NCBI RefSeq assembly: GCF_000633395.1
Contig: NZ_AYMU01000004.1
Coordinates: 310,001 to 374,000 of the forward strand
DNA: 64,000 bases
Direction of reading: 5' to 3'
Origin: Pseudomonas sp. PH1b
GTDB lineage: Bacteria > Pseudomonadota > Gammaproteobacteria > Pseudomonadales > Pseudomonadaceae
In this document: positions 29,624-38,727 of the stretch, piece after piece
How positions within the stretch are numbered: position 1 is the stretch's first letter
How the letters are laid out: each line of letters begins with the position of its first letter
Position numbers and translations under genes: made by a program
The notes under the pieces: generated by a model
The model's database searches: none
Told to the model about the DNA's origin: nothing
Seen by the model: only the letters and a program-made list of their open reading frames with translations

Positions 29624-31077
29624 GCGAGCACAATCCACCGACCGACGCCATCGTCGAGCTGGACGCCCTGGACCTGTCCCGGGCGATCCATGCCCGCGAG
29701 CTGTCCTGTCGCGAAGTGATGCACGCCTACCTGGCGCAGATCGAGCGTTGCAACCCGCCCGTCAATGCCCTGGTGTCCCTGTGCGAGCCCGAGGCGCTGC
29801 TGGCCCAGGCCGACGAGCGTGACCGGCAACTGGAGCAGGGGCAATCGCTGGGCTGGATGCATGGCATGCCCCAGGCGATCAAGGACCTGGCGGCCACTGC
29901 CGGGCTGACCACCAGCATGGGCTCGCCGCTGTTCGCCGAGCAGGTGCCCCAGGTGGACGCCATCAGCGTGGCGCGAGTGCGGGCCAGTGGCGCGATCATC
30001 ATCGGCAAGAGCAACGTGCCGGAGTTCGGCCTGGGTTCCCATACCTACAACCAGTTGTTCGGTACCACCGGCAATGCCTATGACCACAGCCTGAGCGCCG
30101 GCGGCAGCAGCGGCGGGGCAGCGGTGGCCCTGGCGCTGCGCATGCTGCCGGTGGCCGATGGCAGCGACATGATGGGCTCGTTGCGCAACCCGGCGGCGTT
30201 CAACAATGTGTTCGGCATGCGCCCCTCCCTGGGCCGCGTGCCGTTCGGCCCGACTCCGGAGCTGTTCGTGCAGCAACTGGCCACCGAGGGGCCGATGGGC
30301 CGCACCGTGGCCGATGTGGCACGGCTGTTGAGCACCCAGGCCGGCTACGATCCGCGGGCGCCGCTGTCCCTCAAGGAGGATCCGGCGCTGCTCAATGCGC
30401 CCCTGCAACGGGATGTGCGCGGCCTGCGCCTGGGCTGGCTGGGGGACTACAACGGCTACCTGGCCATGGAGCAGGGGGTGCTGGGGTTGTGCGAAAAGGC
30501 CCTGGGCGATTTCACCCACCTGGGCTGCGAGGTGGAGCACTGCCAGCCGGAATTCTCCCTGGCCGAGCTGTGGGACTGCTGGCTGGTGCATCGGCATTGG
30601 CTGGTCCAGGGCTCCCTGGGAGGGCTGCATGGCGATCCGGACAAACGCCGCTGGCTCAAGCCCGAGGCGCGTTGGGAATTGGAGGGCGCGGCGAACCTGA
30701 GTGCAGCGGATGTCTATCGCGCCTCCCAGAGTCGCAGCGACTGGTATCGCGCCCTGCTGCGGTTGTTCGAACGCTACGACTTCCTGTTGCTGCCCACCGC
30801 CCAGGTGTTCCCTTTCGATGCACGGCAAGCTTGGCCGAGGCAGATCGATGGGCAGGAAATGGACACTTATCACCGTTGGATGGAAGTGGTGATCGGTCCA
30901 ACCCTGGCCGGGCTGCCCACCATCAGCATTCCGGTGGGGTTCAATCTGGCCGGATTGCCCATGGGCCTGCAGATCATCGGCCCGGCCCAGGCCGACCACG
31001 CCGTGCTGCAACTGGCTTATGCCCATGAACAATTGACGCAGTGGGTGCGGCAGCGGCCGCCAGGCAACCTGCGGTAA
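29620..31077 (+). CDS. Amidase of the amidase-signature family
   Basis: A 485-residue hydrolase with the Ser-cis-Ser-Lys triad: Lys88 (QAIKDLA), the cis-Ser near 163 in AGGSSGG, and nucleophile Ser187. The usual GSDxGGSxR segment here reads GSDMMGSLR, an uncommon change next to the nucleophile. It would hydrolyse a carboxamide or an aryl/acyl amide to acid and amine. Translationally coupled to the MFS gene. Confidence 0.87.
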   Translation: MSEHNPPTDAIVELDALDLSRAIHARELSCREVMHAYLAQIERCNPPVNALVSLCEPEALLAQADERDRQLEQGQSLGWMHGMPQAIKDLAATAGLTTSMGSPLFAEQVPQVDAISVARVRASGAIIIGKSNVPEFGLGSHTYNQLFGTTGNAYDHSLSAGGSSGGAAVALALRMLPVADGSDMMGSLRNPAAFNNVFGMRPSLGRVPFGPTPELFVQQLATEGPMGRTVADVARLLSTQAGYDPRAPLSLKEDPALLNAPLQRDVRGLRLGWLGDYNGYLAMEQGVLGLCEKALGDFTHLGCEVEHCQPEFSLAELWDCWLVHRHWLVQGSLGGLHGDPDKRRWLKPEARWELEGAANLSAADVYRASQSRSDWYRALLRLFERYDFLLLPTAQVFPFDARQAWPRQIDGQEMDTYHRWMEVVIGPTLAGLPTISIPVGFNLAGLPMGLQIIGPAQADHAVLQLAYAHEQLTQWVRQRPPGNLR

Positions 31078-31162
31078 CCAAGCAGGTGTCGCCGCCAAGG
31101 TCCGGGGGCCCGCATCTTGCTGGGTAAAACCTTTAGCCATCCTCAGTCAGGGAGTTCGGACC

Positions 31163-31933
31163 ATGGCCAGCAAGGTAGAAACCGGCAGCGTACGCTCAGT
31201 GGAGCGCGCCCTGGCCATTGTCGAGTTGCTCGGCCAGCACCAGGCCCTGGGCCTGGAAGAGCTGCACTACCTGACCGGCCTGGCCAAGGCCACGGTGTCG
31301 CGCATGCTCCTGACTCTGCAGGAGCAGGGCTGGATCTACCGCGGCCTGAGTGATCGACGCTACCGCTTGAGCGCCAGGAGCCTGTTCGGTGACAGCCGGC
31401 AGCGTTTCAAGCGCCAGTTGGTGGAGCAGGCGGTGCCCTGGCTGCTGGAATTGAGTGCACGTACCGGGCTGGTCAGCGACCTGTCGAGTTTCGACGGCGA
31501 TTGCCTGGAGGTCCTGGAAAGCGCGGTGCCCGCAGTGCTGCGCAAGCGCTACCCGAGCAACAGCCGGATTGTCGGGCAGCACGCCAGCCTGTTTCATTCC
31601 GCCATGGGCAAGGCCTGCCTGGGCGCACTGCCCAGTGCGGAGATAGAGCGTCTGGCGCAACGTGAACAGGTGCCCAGCGAAGACCGGCAGCAGGCCTGCG
31701 CCCAGTCCCTGCACCTGGGATTTGGCCAGCGCACCGAAGGCCATTGGGAATACCCGGTGCGCCTGCCATTCCTGATTCGAGCCGTGGCCTTGCCGCTGCA
31801 GGCCGAAGGCCGGGTGATCGGCAGCATCGCCCTGCACTGGCCAATGGACCTGGGCTGCGTCGAACAGGTGCGCAATCGCCACCTGGGGCTTTTGGCCGAC
31901 ACCATCGAACACCTGCAGAAAACCCTCGCCTGA
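31163..31933 (+). CDS. IclR-family transcriptional regulator
   Basis: A 256-residue regulator: winged helix at residues 5-70 (SVERALAIVELLGQ, TGLAKATVSRMLLTLQEQGW) and a C-terminal IclR effector domain with HASLFHSAMGKACLGALP. It lies between an amide-degradation operon and a porin, each preceded by a similar palindrome, so it probably controls both. Its own upstream region (31078-31162) has no such site that I can see. Confidence 0.88.
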   Translation: MASKVETGSVRSVERALAIVELLGQHQALGLEELHYLTGLAKATVSRMLLTLQEQGWIYRGLSDRRYRLSARSLFGDSRQRFKRQLVEQAVPWLLELSARTGLVSDLSSFDGDCLEVLESAVPAVLRKRYPSNSRIVGQHASLFHSAMGKACLGALPSAEIERLAQREQVPSEDRQQACAQSLHLGFGQRTEGHWEYPVRLPFLIRAVALPLQAEGRVIGSIALHWPMDLGCVEQVRNRHLGLLADTIEHLQKTLA

Positions 31934-31993
31934 GTCATTCCCCATGGTTGGCGCAGATCGCCTTGCGCGCTGCAAGCCGCGGTGCTGCGCCCG

Positions 31994-32010
31994 GTTCCAT
32001 CCTGCGGAAC
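31994..32010. promoter_or_regulatory. IclR-type operator candidate upstream of the OprD porin
   Basis: GTTCCATCCTGCGGAAC, extended by one G/C pair on each side, is a dyad with six-base arms and a seven-base centre. It differs from the site at 26898-26914 only in the centre. It is 99 bases before the porin start. Confidence 0.6.
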
Positions 32011-32108
32011 CTATAGCCGTTGCCCTTTGCCCCACGGCTCCGAGAATGAGACCTGGACCGCCACCGGCGGCCATGACACCCATTCCAATAATAAAAACAG
32101 GTGATCCC

Positions 32109-33416
32109 ATGGGGGCTGAACAAGGTTGTGTGACCGGCTTGCTGTGCTGTCTGTTGTGCGCTGGGGCAGGGGCCCAGGGTTTTCTCGAGGACAGCCGCAC
32201 GTCCTTGCGCTACAGCCAGTCCTACTGGAAGGAAAACGACGCCGGAGGGATCGGCCCGACCCGGGATGAATGGGTGCAGGCCACCCAGTTCAGCTTCAGT
32301 TCCGGCTGGTACCGTGAGGTACTGGGCATTGACTACAGCTACGGCCTGGCAGATGCCCTGCACGTGGGGCGTGACGCCAACAGCATCAGCAACCTGCGGG
32401 CCGATCGCAGCGTGCAGCAACCCCATGGTATCGCCAAGCCCCTGGAGCTGTACCTGCGCGGGCGCTGGGTCGATGAGGACGGTGCCCTGAGCGCCGGCCT
32501 GGGGAAAAGGAGCCGGCAATACGAGCTGTACCGCGACGACCGCTACTCGCGCATCCTGCCGGCCGCCACCCTGGGCCAGGACCTGGGTTACACGCGCGGT
32601 GCCCTGACCCTCAACCTGAGCCGTATCGATGGCTTCAGCCCGCGCAACGAATCGGGCTGGAGCCAGGACCTACGCAATTACCGTGGGCAGAAAATCGACG
32701 ATTTGCGCTTGTATGCCCTGGGCTATGTATTGCCCGATGGCAGCAACCTGCAACTGGAGCACGGGGTGGCCCGGGACTACCTACGCAGCTCCTCGGTCAG
32801 GCTGGCCCGCAGTTTCGAACTGGCTCCCGGGCGCGGTATCGATCTCCACGCCGTTTGGGGACGCCAGCAGGATGCTGGCAAGCTGTTCGAATATGCTGGC
32901 GTGCGCGGGTTGTACGAGGCGGAGTCTGTCCACGATGCTCGGCACCTGGACCTGTCGTTCAAGTACCGGTTCAGCCGCTACTACACCGGGCTGACCTGGA
33001 ACAGGGTCTGGGGTGACGACTACGACCGCACCTTCTTCGCCCAGGACACGGGCACCTGGAACAGCAGCGGCAAGCTGTTCTACTACTTCGGGCTGGAGAA
33101 CGAGGCGATGTTCAAGCTGCTGGGAGGCATGGACTTCGCCGATTTCGGCGTGCCGCAGCTCAAGCTCGACCTGCATTACGCCTTCTCCAGCCAGGCCCGG
33201 GGCTACGAGGGGTTTTCCCGGCGCGAATTCCAGAGCGTGCTGCGGTATCAGTTCGACGGGGCGCTCAAGGGCCTGGACCTGACTTGGCTGCACGCGCGCT
33301 TTCGCACCCAGGGCGAGCCTGACGGTGTCCAGCGTCAGAGCCTCTCCCGAGGGCCGGCGGGCATCTTCAGCCACAACGCCGAACGCTTCTACCTGAACTA
33401 TACCTACCGCTTCTAG
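32109..33416 (+). CDS. OprD-family outer membrane porin
   Basis: A 435-residue precursor with an OprD-type barrel: FLEDSRTSLRYSQSYWKEN at the mature N-terminus, alternating aromatic strands and a last strand NYTYRF ending in Phe. The signal peptide from ATG 32109 is short on positive charge, and an upstream ATG would add PIPIIKTGDP, so the start is uncertain. It is the outer-membrane entry for the amide locus, probably under the same IclR regulator. Confidence 0.82.
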   Translation: MGAEQGCVTGLLCCLLCAGAGAQGFLEDSRTSLRYSQSYWKENDAGGIGPTRDEWVQATQFSFSSGWYREVLGIDYSYGLADALHVGRDANSISNLRADRSVQQPHGIAKPLELYLRGRWVDEDGALSAGLGKRSRQYELYRDDRYSRILPAATLGQDLGYTRGALTLNLSRIDGFSPRNESGWSQDLRNYRGQKIDDLRLYALGYVLPDGSNLQLEHGVARDYLRSSSVRLARSFELAPGRGIDLHAVWGRQQDAGKLFEYAGVRGLYEAESVHDARHLDLSFKYRFSRYYTGLTWNRVWGDDYDRTFFAQDTGTWNSSGKLFYYFGLENEAMFKLLGGMDFADFGVPQLKLDLHYAFSSQARGYEGFSRREFQSVLRYQFDGALKGLDLTWLHARFRTQGEPDGVQRQSLSRGPAGIFSHNAERFYLNYTYRF

Positions 33417-33497
33417 CTCTATAGCGCCGCCCACCGCGAAGTTTGCCAGCCCTCGGGTGGCCGGTTAAGGTGGCGCCTTCTGTTCTAGGGAGCTTGC

Positions 33498-34079
33498 ATG
33501 CGTACGCCGATCCGCCTTCTTCTCAGCCTGCTCGGGGCACTGGCCCTGCCGGCCCAGGCCAACTGGTACCTGGACAACGAGTCGTCCCGGATATCCTTCG
33601 TCACCACCAAGAACGCCAATATCTCCGAGGTCCAGCGTTTCCTGGTGCTGCACGGCAAGGTCGATGGCAAGGGCCAGGCCCAATTGCAGATCGAAATGGA
33701 CTCGGTCAGCAGTGGCATTCCCCTGCGTGACGAGCGCATGCGCCAGGAGCTGTTCCAGGTCCAGCAGTTTCCCGACGCCCTGATCACCGCGAAGATCAAC
33801 CTGCGCCCGATCAACGATCTGGCCCCCGGGGCGCAGATCGAATTGCTGCTGCCGGTCACGGTCTCGCTGCATGGCCAGGAACACACCTACAACGCCGAAT
33901 TGCTGGCCACCCGCCTGGATGAACGACGCTTCCAGGTGGTGACCCTGGAACCTCTGGTACTCAACGCCGAAGACTTCAACCTGGCCCCCGGCCTCGACAG
34001 CCTGCGCAAGGTCGCGGGCCTGTCGGCCATCAGTTTCTCGGTACCGGTGGGTGCGGTGCTGATCTTCACGGCGCGCTGA
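33498..34079 (+). CDS. YceI-family periplasmic protein
   Basis: A 193-residue secreted lipocalin-like protein: signal peptide ending LPAQANW, then the YceI barrel (NWYLDNESSRISFVTTKN, RDERMRQELFQVQQFPDA). Family members bind isoprenoid or other long lipids. One base separates it from the phospholipase D-type gene, implying co-transcription. Confidence 0.85.
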   Translation: MRTPIRLLLSLLGALALPAQANWYLDNESSRISFVTTKNANISEVQRFLVLHGKVDGKGQAQLQIEMDSVSSGIPLRDERMRQELFQVQQFPDALITAKINLRPINDLAPGAQIELLLPVTVSLHGQEHTYNAELLATRLDERRFQVVTLEPLVLNAEDFNLAPGLDSLRKVAGLSAISFSVPVGAVLIFTAR

Positions 34080-34080
34080 C

Positions 34081-35238
34081 ATGCGCGGAGCGGTATTCCC
34101 CTGGCGCGAAGGCAACCGCTTCGAGCTGTTGATCGACGGCCCCGAATTCTTTCCGCGGATGCTGGTGGCCATCGCCCGTGCCCGGCAGCAGGTCGAGCTT
34201 GAGCTGTACCTGGTGGAGGCCGGCACCTGCGCCGCAGCCATGGTCCAGGCACTGGTGCAGGCTGCCGAGCGCGGGGTCCGGGTGCGGTGCCTGTTCGACG
34301 ACTACGGCAGCCTGGCCTTCACCCAGGCGCTGCGCCGCAGCCTGACGGATGCCGGGGTGGAGTTGCGCTTCTATAACCGCCTGAAATGGCGCCAGGGCTT
34401 TCTCAACCTGTACCGCGACCATCGCAAACTGCTGCTGGTGGACCAGGCCCTGGCGGTAGTTGGTGGCACCGGGGTCACCGATGAGTTCTGGCGGCCCCAG
34501 GACAACAGCTGCGACTGGCATGAGGTGATGGTGGAGATCGCCGGGCCGCTGGTCGGCGACTGGCAGCGGTTGTTCGATCGCCAATGGAGCGCCAACCTGC
34601 ATCGTGGCGCCTGGAAACCCGGTGCCGATTTCGGCCTGCCGCGACTGCCGCGCCTGCCAGAAACCGGCGAGGGCCTGGGGCGGGTGGCCTATGCCGACGC
34701 CCGCCAGCATCGGGACATCCTGCACTCGTTGATCCGCGCCTTGCACAGCGGCCAGCGGCGCGTCTGGCTGGCCACTCCGTATTTCCTGCCGACCTGGTCG
34801 GTGCGTCGCTCGTTGCGCAAGGCCGCCGCGCGCGGCCTCGATGTGCGCCTGCTGCTGACCGGGCCGCGCACCGATCACCCGGCGGTGCGCTATGCCGGGC
34901 ATCGCTACTACCCGCGCCTGCTCAAGGCCGGGGTACGGATCTTCGAATACCAGCCGTGCTTCCTGCACCTGAAGATGGCCCTGGTGGACGACTGGGTGAG
35001 CGTCGGCTCCTGCAACTTCGACCACTGGAACCTGCGCTTCAACCTGGAGGCCAACCTGGAAGCCCTGGACCCGCAACTGACCCGTGCAGTGGTCGCAAGC
35101 TTCGAGAACGATTTCGCCCAGAGCGAAGAGGTCAACCTTGCAGCCTGGCGCAATCGTCCCCTGTGGCGACGGGTCAAGCAGCGGGTCTGGGGCTGGATCG
35201 ATCGGCTGGTGGTCAACCTGCTGGACCGGCGCGGCTAG
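34081..35238 (+). CDS. Phospholipase D-family cardiolipin synthase, ClsB-like
   Basis: A 385-residue protein with two HKD motifs: HRKLLLVDQALAVVGGTG near residue 115 and HLKMALVDDWVSVGSCNFD near residue 300. It resembles ClsB, which joins phosphatidylglycerol units or exchanges head groups to form cardiolipin. Slightly shorter than E. coli ClsB (about 413). Follows the YceI gene by one base. Confidence 0.83.
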   Translation: MRGAVFPWREGNRFELLIDGPEFFPRMLVAIARARQQVELELYLVEAGTCAAAMVQALVQAAERGVRVRCLFDDYGSLAFTQALRRSLTDAGVELRFYNRLKWRQGFLNLYRDHRKLLLVDQALAVVGGTGVTDEFWRPQDNSCDWHEVMVEIAGPLVGDWQRLFDRQWSANLHRGAWKPGADFGLPRLPRLPETGEGLGRVAYADARQHRDILHSLIRALHSGQRRVWLATPYFLPTWSVRRSLRKAAARGLDVRLLLTGPRTDHPAVRYAGHRYYPRLLKAGVRIFEYQPCFLHLKMALVDDWVSVGSCNFDHWNLRFNLEANLEALDPQLTRAVVASFENDFAQSEEVNLAAWRNRPLWRRVKQRVWGWIDRLVVNLLDRRG

Positions 35239-35407
35239 GGCCCACAGGGCTACCCTGTCAGTTTTTTGTCGTTGACGTAGAGGCGTGGGCCCACGGTCGG
35301 GTGGCATCGTGCGCTCAGGTTGCGCGTCTGCTGAAGCGCTCGGCAATGAAGTCGATCGTCGCTACGCGACGCGAGTCCGCGCGGTAGCCAAAAGCTAGGA
35401 GCCAGCC

Positions 35408-35428
35408 GGCGCCCGTCGGGCGCCGGCC
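35408..35428 (-). terminator. Hairpin downstream of bglX
   Basis: CCGGCGCCCGTCGGGCGCCGG forms a strong stem 12 bases or so after the bglX stop. There is only a short T-rich stretch downstream on the minus strand, so it is a weak or Rho-assisted terminator candidate. Confidence 0.45.
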
Positions 35429-35440
35429 GGTGGCAGGGGA

Positions 35441-37732
35441 TCAGAGCAGTTCGAAGCTCTGTTGCTTGACGTCCTGGGAATCCAGGCCGATCTGCACATT
35501 GAAGTCGCCCGGTTCCGCGGCGTACTTGAGCTGTGCGTTGTAGAACTTCAGGTCGTCTTCGCTGATGGTGAAGTGAATGGCTTTCTCTTCACCAGCCTTG
35601 AGCATGACTTTCTGGAAGTTCTTCAATTCCTTGATCGGGCGGATCATCGAGCCGGCCACGTCCTGGATATACAGCTGGACCACGGTTTCGCCATCACGCT
35701 GGCCGGTGTTCTTCACGGTCACGCTGGCGTCGAGGGTGCCGCTCTTGTTCAGGGTGGTGGAAGACAGGGCCATGTCCGACAGGCTGAACGTGGTGTAGCT
35801 CAAGCCGTAGCCGAACGGAAACAGCGGGCCGGTGGTGTCGTCGAAGTACTGCGAGGTGTAGTTGCCTGGCTTGCCCGGAGTGAATGGCCGGCCGATGGTC
35901 AGGTGGTTGTAGTAGGTGGGGATCTGCCCGACGGAACGGGGGAAGGTGATCGGCAGCTTGCCCGACGGGTTGTAGTCGCCGAACAGCACGTCGGCGATGG
36001 CGTTGCCGCCTTCGGTGCCGCTGAACCAGGTTTCGAGGATCGCGTCGGCCTGCTGGTTTTCCTCCAGCAGCGACAGCGGACGGCCATTCATCAGCACCAG
36101 CACCAGGGGCTTGCCGGTGGCCTTGAGGGCCTTGATCAGCTCGCGCTGGCTGGCCGGAATGTGCAGGTCGGTGCGGCTCGAGGATTCGTGGGACATGCCT
36201 CGGGATTCGCCCACGGCGGCAACGATCACGTCGGAATTTTTCGCCGCCTTCACTGCTTCATCGATCATCTGCTGCGCCGGGCGCGGGTCGTCCACCACTT
36301 CCGGAGCATCGAAGTTGAGGAAGTTCAGGTAGTCGACCACCTGCTTGTCAGCGGTGATGTTGGAACCCCGGGCATAGGTCAGTTGCGCCTTGTCGCCCAG
36401 CACATTGCGCATGCCGTCGTAGAGGGTCACCGATTGCGCCGGCACCCCGGCGGCGGCCCAGCTGCCCATCATGTCGATCGGCGCCTTGGCCAGGGGGCCG
36501 ACCACGGCGATCTTCGCGGTCTTCTGCAGCGGCAGGGTCTGGTTCCGGTTCTTCAGCAGCACCAGGCTGCGCCGGGCGATGTCCCGGGCGTCGCTGCGGT
36601 GCAGGCGGCTTTCGGCGTTGGTCTCGGCGGGGTCGTCCTCGGCCTTGCCGATGCGCACGTACGGGTCCTTGAACAGGCCCATGTCGTACTTGGCGGCCAG
36701 CACTTCACGCACCGCGTTGTCGATGTCCTTCTGTTCGATCTCCCCGGACTTGAGCAGCCCTGGCAGCTCCTTGCCGTACAGCGAGTCGTTCATGCTCATG
36801 TCGATGCCGGCCTTGATCGCCAGCTTGGCCGCTTCGCGACCGTCCTTGGCGACACCGTGGCGGATCAGCTCGATGATCGCCCCGTGGTCGCTCACCGCCA
36901 GGCCCTTGAAGCCCCACTCCTTGCGCAGCAGGTCGTTCATCAGCCAGGTGTTGGAGGTGGCGGGCACGCCGTTGATCGAGTTCAGGGCCACCATCACCCC
37001 GCCGGCACCGGCGTCGATGGCCGCGCGGTAGGGCGGCAGGTAGTCCTGGTACATCTTCACCGGGCTCATGTCGACGATGTTGTAGTCGCGACCGCCTTCC
37101 ACCGCGCCGTACAGGGCGAAGTGCTTGACGCTGGCCATGATGCTGTCCGGCAGGGCCGGGCTCTGGCCCTGGTAGGCCTTGACCATGACCTTGGCAATGC
37201 GCGAGACCAGGTAGGTGTCTTCGCCGAAGCCTTCGGAGGTACGGCCCCAGCGCGGATCCCGGGAGATGTCGACCATGGGCGCGAAGGTGATGTCCAGGCT
37301 GTCGGCGCTGGCTTCCTTGGCGGCGATGCGCCCGGAGCGGCCGATGGCCTCCATGTCCCAGCTGGAAGCCAGGGCCAGGCTGATGGGGAAGATGGTCCGG
37401 TGGCCGTGGATCACGTCATAGGCGAAGAACATCGGGATCTTCAGCCGGCTGCGCATGGCCGCGTCCTGCATCGGCCGGTTTTCCGGGCGGGTGATGGAGT
37501 TGAAAGTGCCGCCGATATTGCCCGCGGCAATTTCCTTGCGGATCAGCTCGCGGGGCATTTCCGGGCCGATGCTGATCAGGCGCAACTGGCCGATCTTCTC
37601 TTCCAGGGTCATCCGTTTGAGCAGGTCGCTGATAAAGGCTTCTTTGTTTTCCAGGGGGACCGGGGCAGATTCGGCCAACACCGGGTGACTGGCCAGGCTG
37701 ACCAGCAGGCCCAGCAAACACAGCTTCTTCAT
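35441..37732 (-). CDS. bglX: Periplasmic beta-glucosidase, GH3 family
   Basis: A 763-residue glycoside hydrolase family 3 enzyme, close to the 765 of E. coli BglX. A signal peptide (MKKLCLLGLLVSLASHPVLAES) precedes the N-terminal barrel with the nucleophile Asp in GLAVSDHGAI, then the alpha/beta sandwich and a C-terminal fibronectin III-like domain. It splits beta-linked glucosyl disaccharides in the periplasm. I chose the ATG at 37732; another is five codons upstream. Confidence 0.9.
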   Translation of the reverse strand: MKKLCLLGLLVSLASHPVLAESAPVPLENKEAFISDLLKRMTLEEKIGQLRLISIGPEMPRELIRKEIAAGNIGGTFNSITRPENRPMQDAAMRSRLKIPMFFAYDVIHGHRTIFPISLALASSWDMEAIGRSGRIAAKEASADSLDITFAPMVDISRDPRWGRTSEGFGEDTYLVSRIAKVMVKAYQGQSPALPDSIMASVKHFALYGAVEGGRDYNIVDMSPVKMYQDYLPPYRAAIDAGAGGVMVALNSINGVPATSNTWLMNDLLRKEWGFKGLAVSDHGAIIELIRHGVAKDGREAAKLAIKAGIDMSMNDSLYGKELPGLLKSGEIEQKDIDNAVREVLAAKYDMGLFKDPYVRIGKAEDDPAETNAESRLHRSDARDIARRSLVLLKNRNQTLPLQKTAKIAVVGPLAKAPIDMMGSWAAAGVPAQSVTLYDGMRNVLGDKAQLTYARGSNITADKQVVDYLNFLNFDAPEVVDDPRPAQQMIDEAVKAAKNSDVIVAAVGESRGMSHESSSRTDLHIPASQRELIKALKATGKPLVLVLMNGRPLSLLEENQQADAILETWFSGTEGGNAIADVLFGDYNPSGKLPITFPRSVGQIPTYYNHLTIGRPFTPGKPGNYTSQYFDDTTGPLFPFGYGLSYTTFSLSDMALSSTTLNKSGTLDASVTVKNTGQRDGETVVQLYIQDVAGSMIRPIKELKNFQKVMLKAGEEKAIHFTISEDDLKFYNAQLKYAAEPGDFNVQIGLDSQDVKQQSFELL

Positions 37733-37834
37733 GAATATTGTTCTCAAGGGCTCAAGTCAGATGCTTTTGAACGCGCACCCGGCAGCCAAAATTTAAGGGG
37801 CGACTATTGTTGTTCAGATAATTCCCGCACACTT

Positions 37835-37976
37835 CAGGCCGTGTGAAAACTGCTGCGTTCGGCAATACGGGGTTAAAAACAGGCTCGGAATGCTCATGCA
37901 GGCTACTACAGTCGGACGCGACCCCGATCGTTCCCGCCTGTTTTTGCCTTCACTCGCGACGTTTTCACACCGCCTT
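37835..37976. repeat. 142-bp palindromic intergenic element
   Basis: Terminal arms CAGGCCGTGTGAAAAC (37835-37850) and GTTTTCACACCGCCTT (37961-37976) are inverted copies with two mismatches. Inner arms AAAAACAGGC (37875-37884) and GCCTGTTTTT (37936-37945) are perfect. The whole element could fold into one long hairpin or be a small non-coding mobile element. It occupies the middle of the 386-base gap between bglX and lemA. Confidence 0.75.
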
Positions 37977-38118
37977 ATTTCTGAACTCTTTTTCGCGCTG
38001 GGCATCTTTTAGCCCATCAGCCCGATGCATTCCAGTGGCGCAGGCAGTTTTTGCCCACAGGATGTGTGAAACCGGGCAAAAGCTTCATTTCAATCAGGTT
38101 GTGCAAGGAGCCCCACCC

Positions 38119-38727
38119 ATGAACATCACTCAACGCCTGCGTTCGAGCTGGCCCGTCGCCGCGCTGTTGCTGCTCACCAGCCTGCTCAGCGGCTGCGGCA
38201 TCAACAACATTCCGACCCTCGACGAGCAGGTCAAGGCCGACTGGGGCCAGGTGCAGAACCAGTACCAGCGCCGCGCCGACCTGATCCCCAACCTGGTGGA
38301 GACCGTCAAGGGCTATGCCAAGCACGAGGAAGAAACCCTCACCGCGGTGATCGAGGCCCGGGCCAAGGCCACTTCGATCCAGGTGGACGCCAACACCCTG
38401 GACAACCCGGAAAAACTCAAGCAGTTCCAGCAGGCCCAGGACCAGTTGAGCGGTGCCCTGAGCCGCCTGATGGTAGTGTCCGAGCGCTACCCGGACCTCA
38501 AGGCCAACCAGAACTTCCTGGCCCTGCAGTCCCAGCTTGAAGGCACCGAGAACCGCATCGCCGTGGCCCGCCGCGACTTCATCCTGGCGGTGCAGAAGTA
38601 CAACACCGAGATCCGTACCTTCCCCGGTCGCCTGTGGCATAGCCTGATGTACAGCGATCTGCCGGTGCGTGAGTCGTTCGAGGCCACCAGCCCCGACGCG
38701 GACAAAGCCCCGCAAGTCAAATTCTGA
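38119..38727 (+). CDS. LemA-family lipoprotein
   Basis: A 202-residue LemA protein: lipobox LLSGCG, then long antiparallel helices (DEQVKADWGQVQNQYQRRADLIPNLVETVKG). The role of LemA is unclear; it is commonly paired with TPM-domain proteins and linked to envelope stress. Start at 38119 after AAGGAG; a longer open frame to 37843 runs through the palindromic element and is rejected. The stop overlaps the next start (TGATG). Confidence 0.87.
   Translation: MNITQRLRSSWPVAALLLLTSLLSGCGINNIPTLDEQVKADWGQVQNQYQRRADLIPNLVETVKGYAKHEEETLTAVIEARAKATSIQVDANTLDNPEKLKQFQQAQDQLSGALSRLMVVSERYPDLKANQNFLALQSQLEGTENRIAVARRDFILAVQKYNTEIRTFPGRLWHSLMYSDLPVRESFEATSPDADKAPQVKF

Noticed and set aside
37835..37976. 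Insertion sequence
   Set aside because: No transposase frame fits in 142 bp; kept as a palindromic repeat.
37843..38118. N-terminal extension of LemA
   Set aside because: It crosses the palindromic element, and the lipoprotein signal begins at 38119 after a ribosome site.
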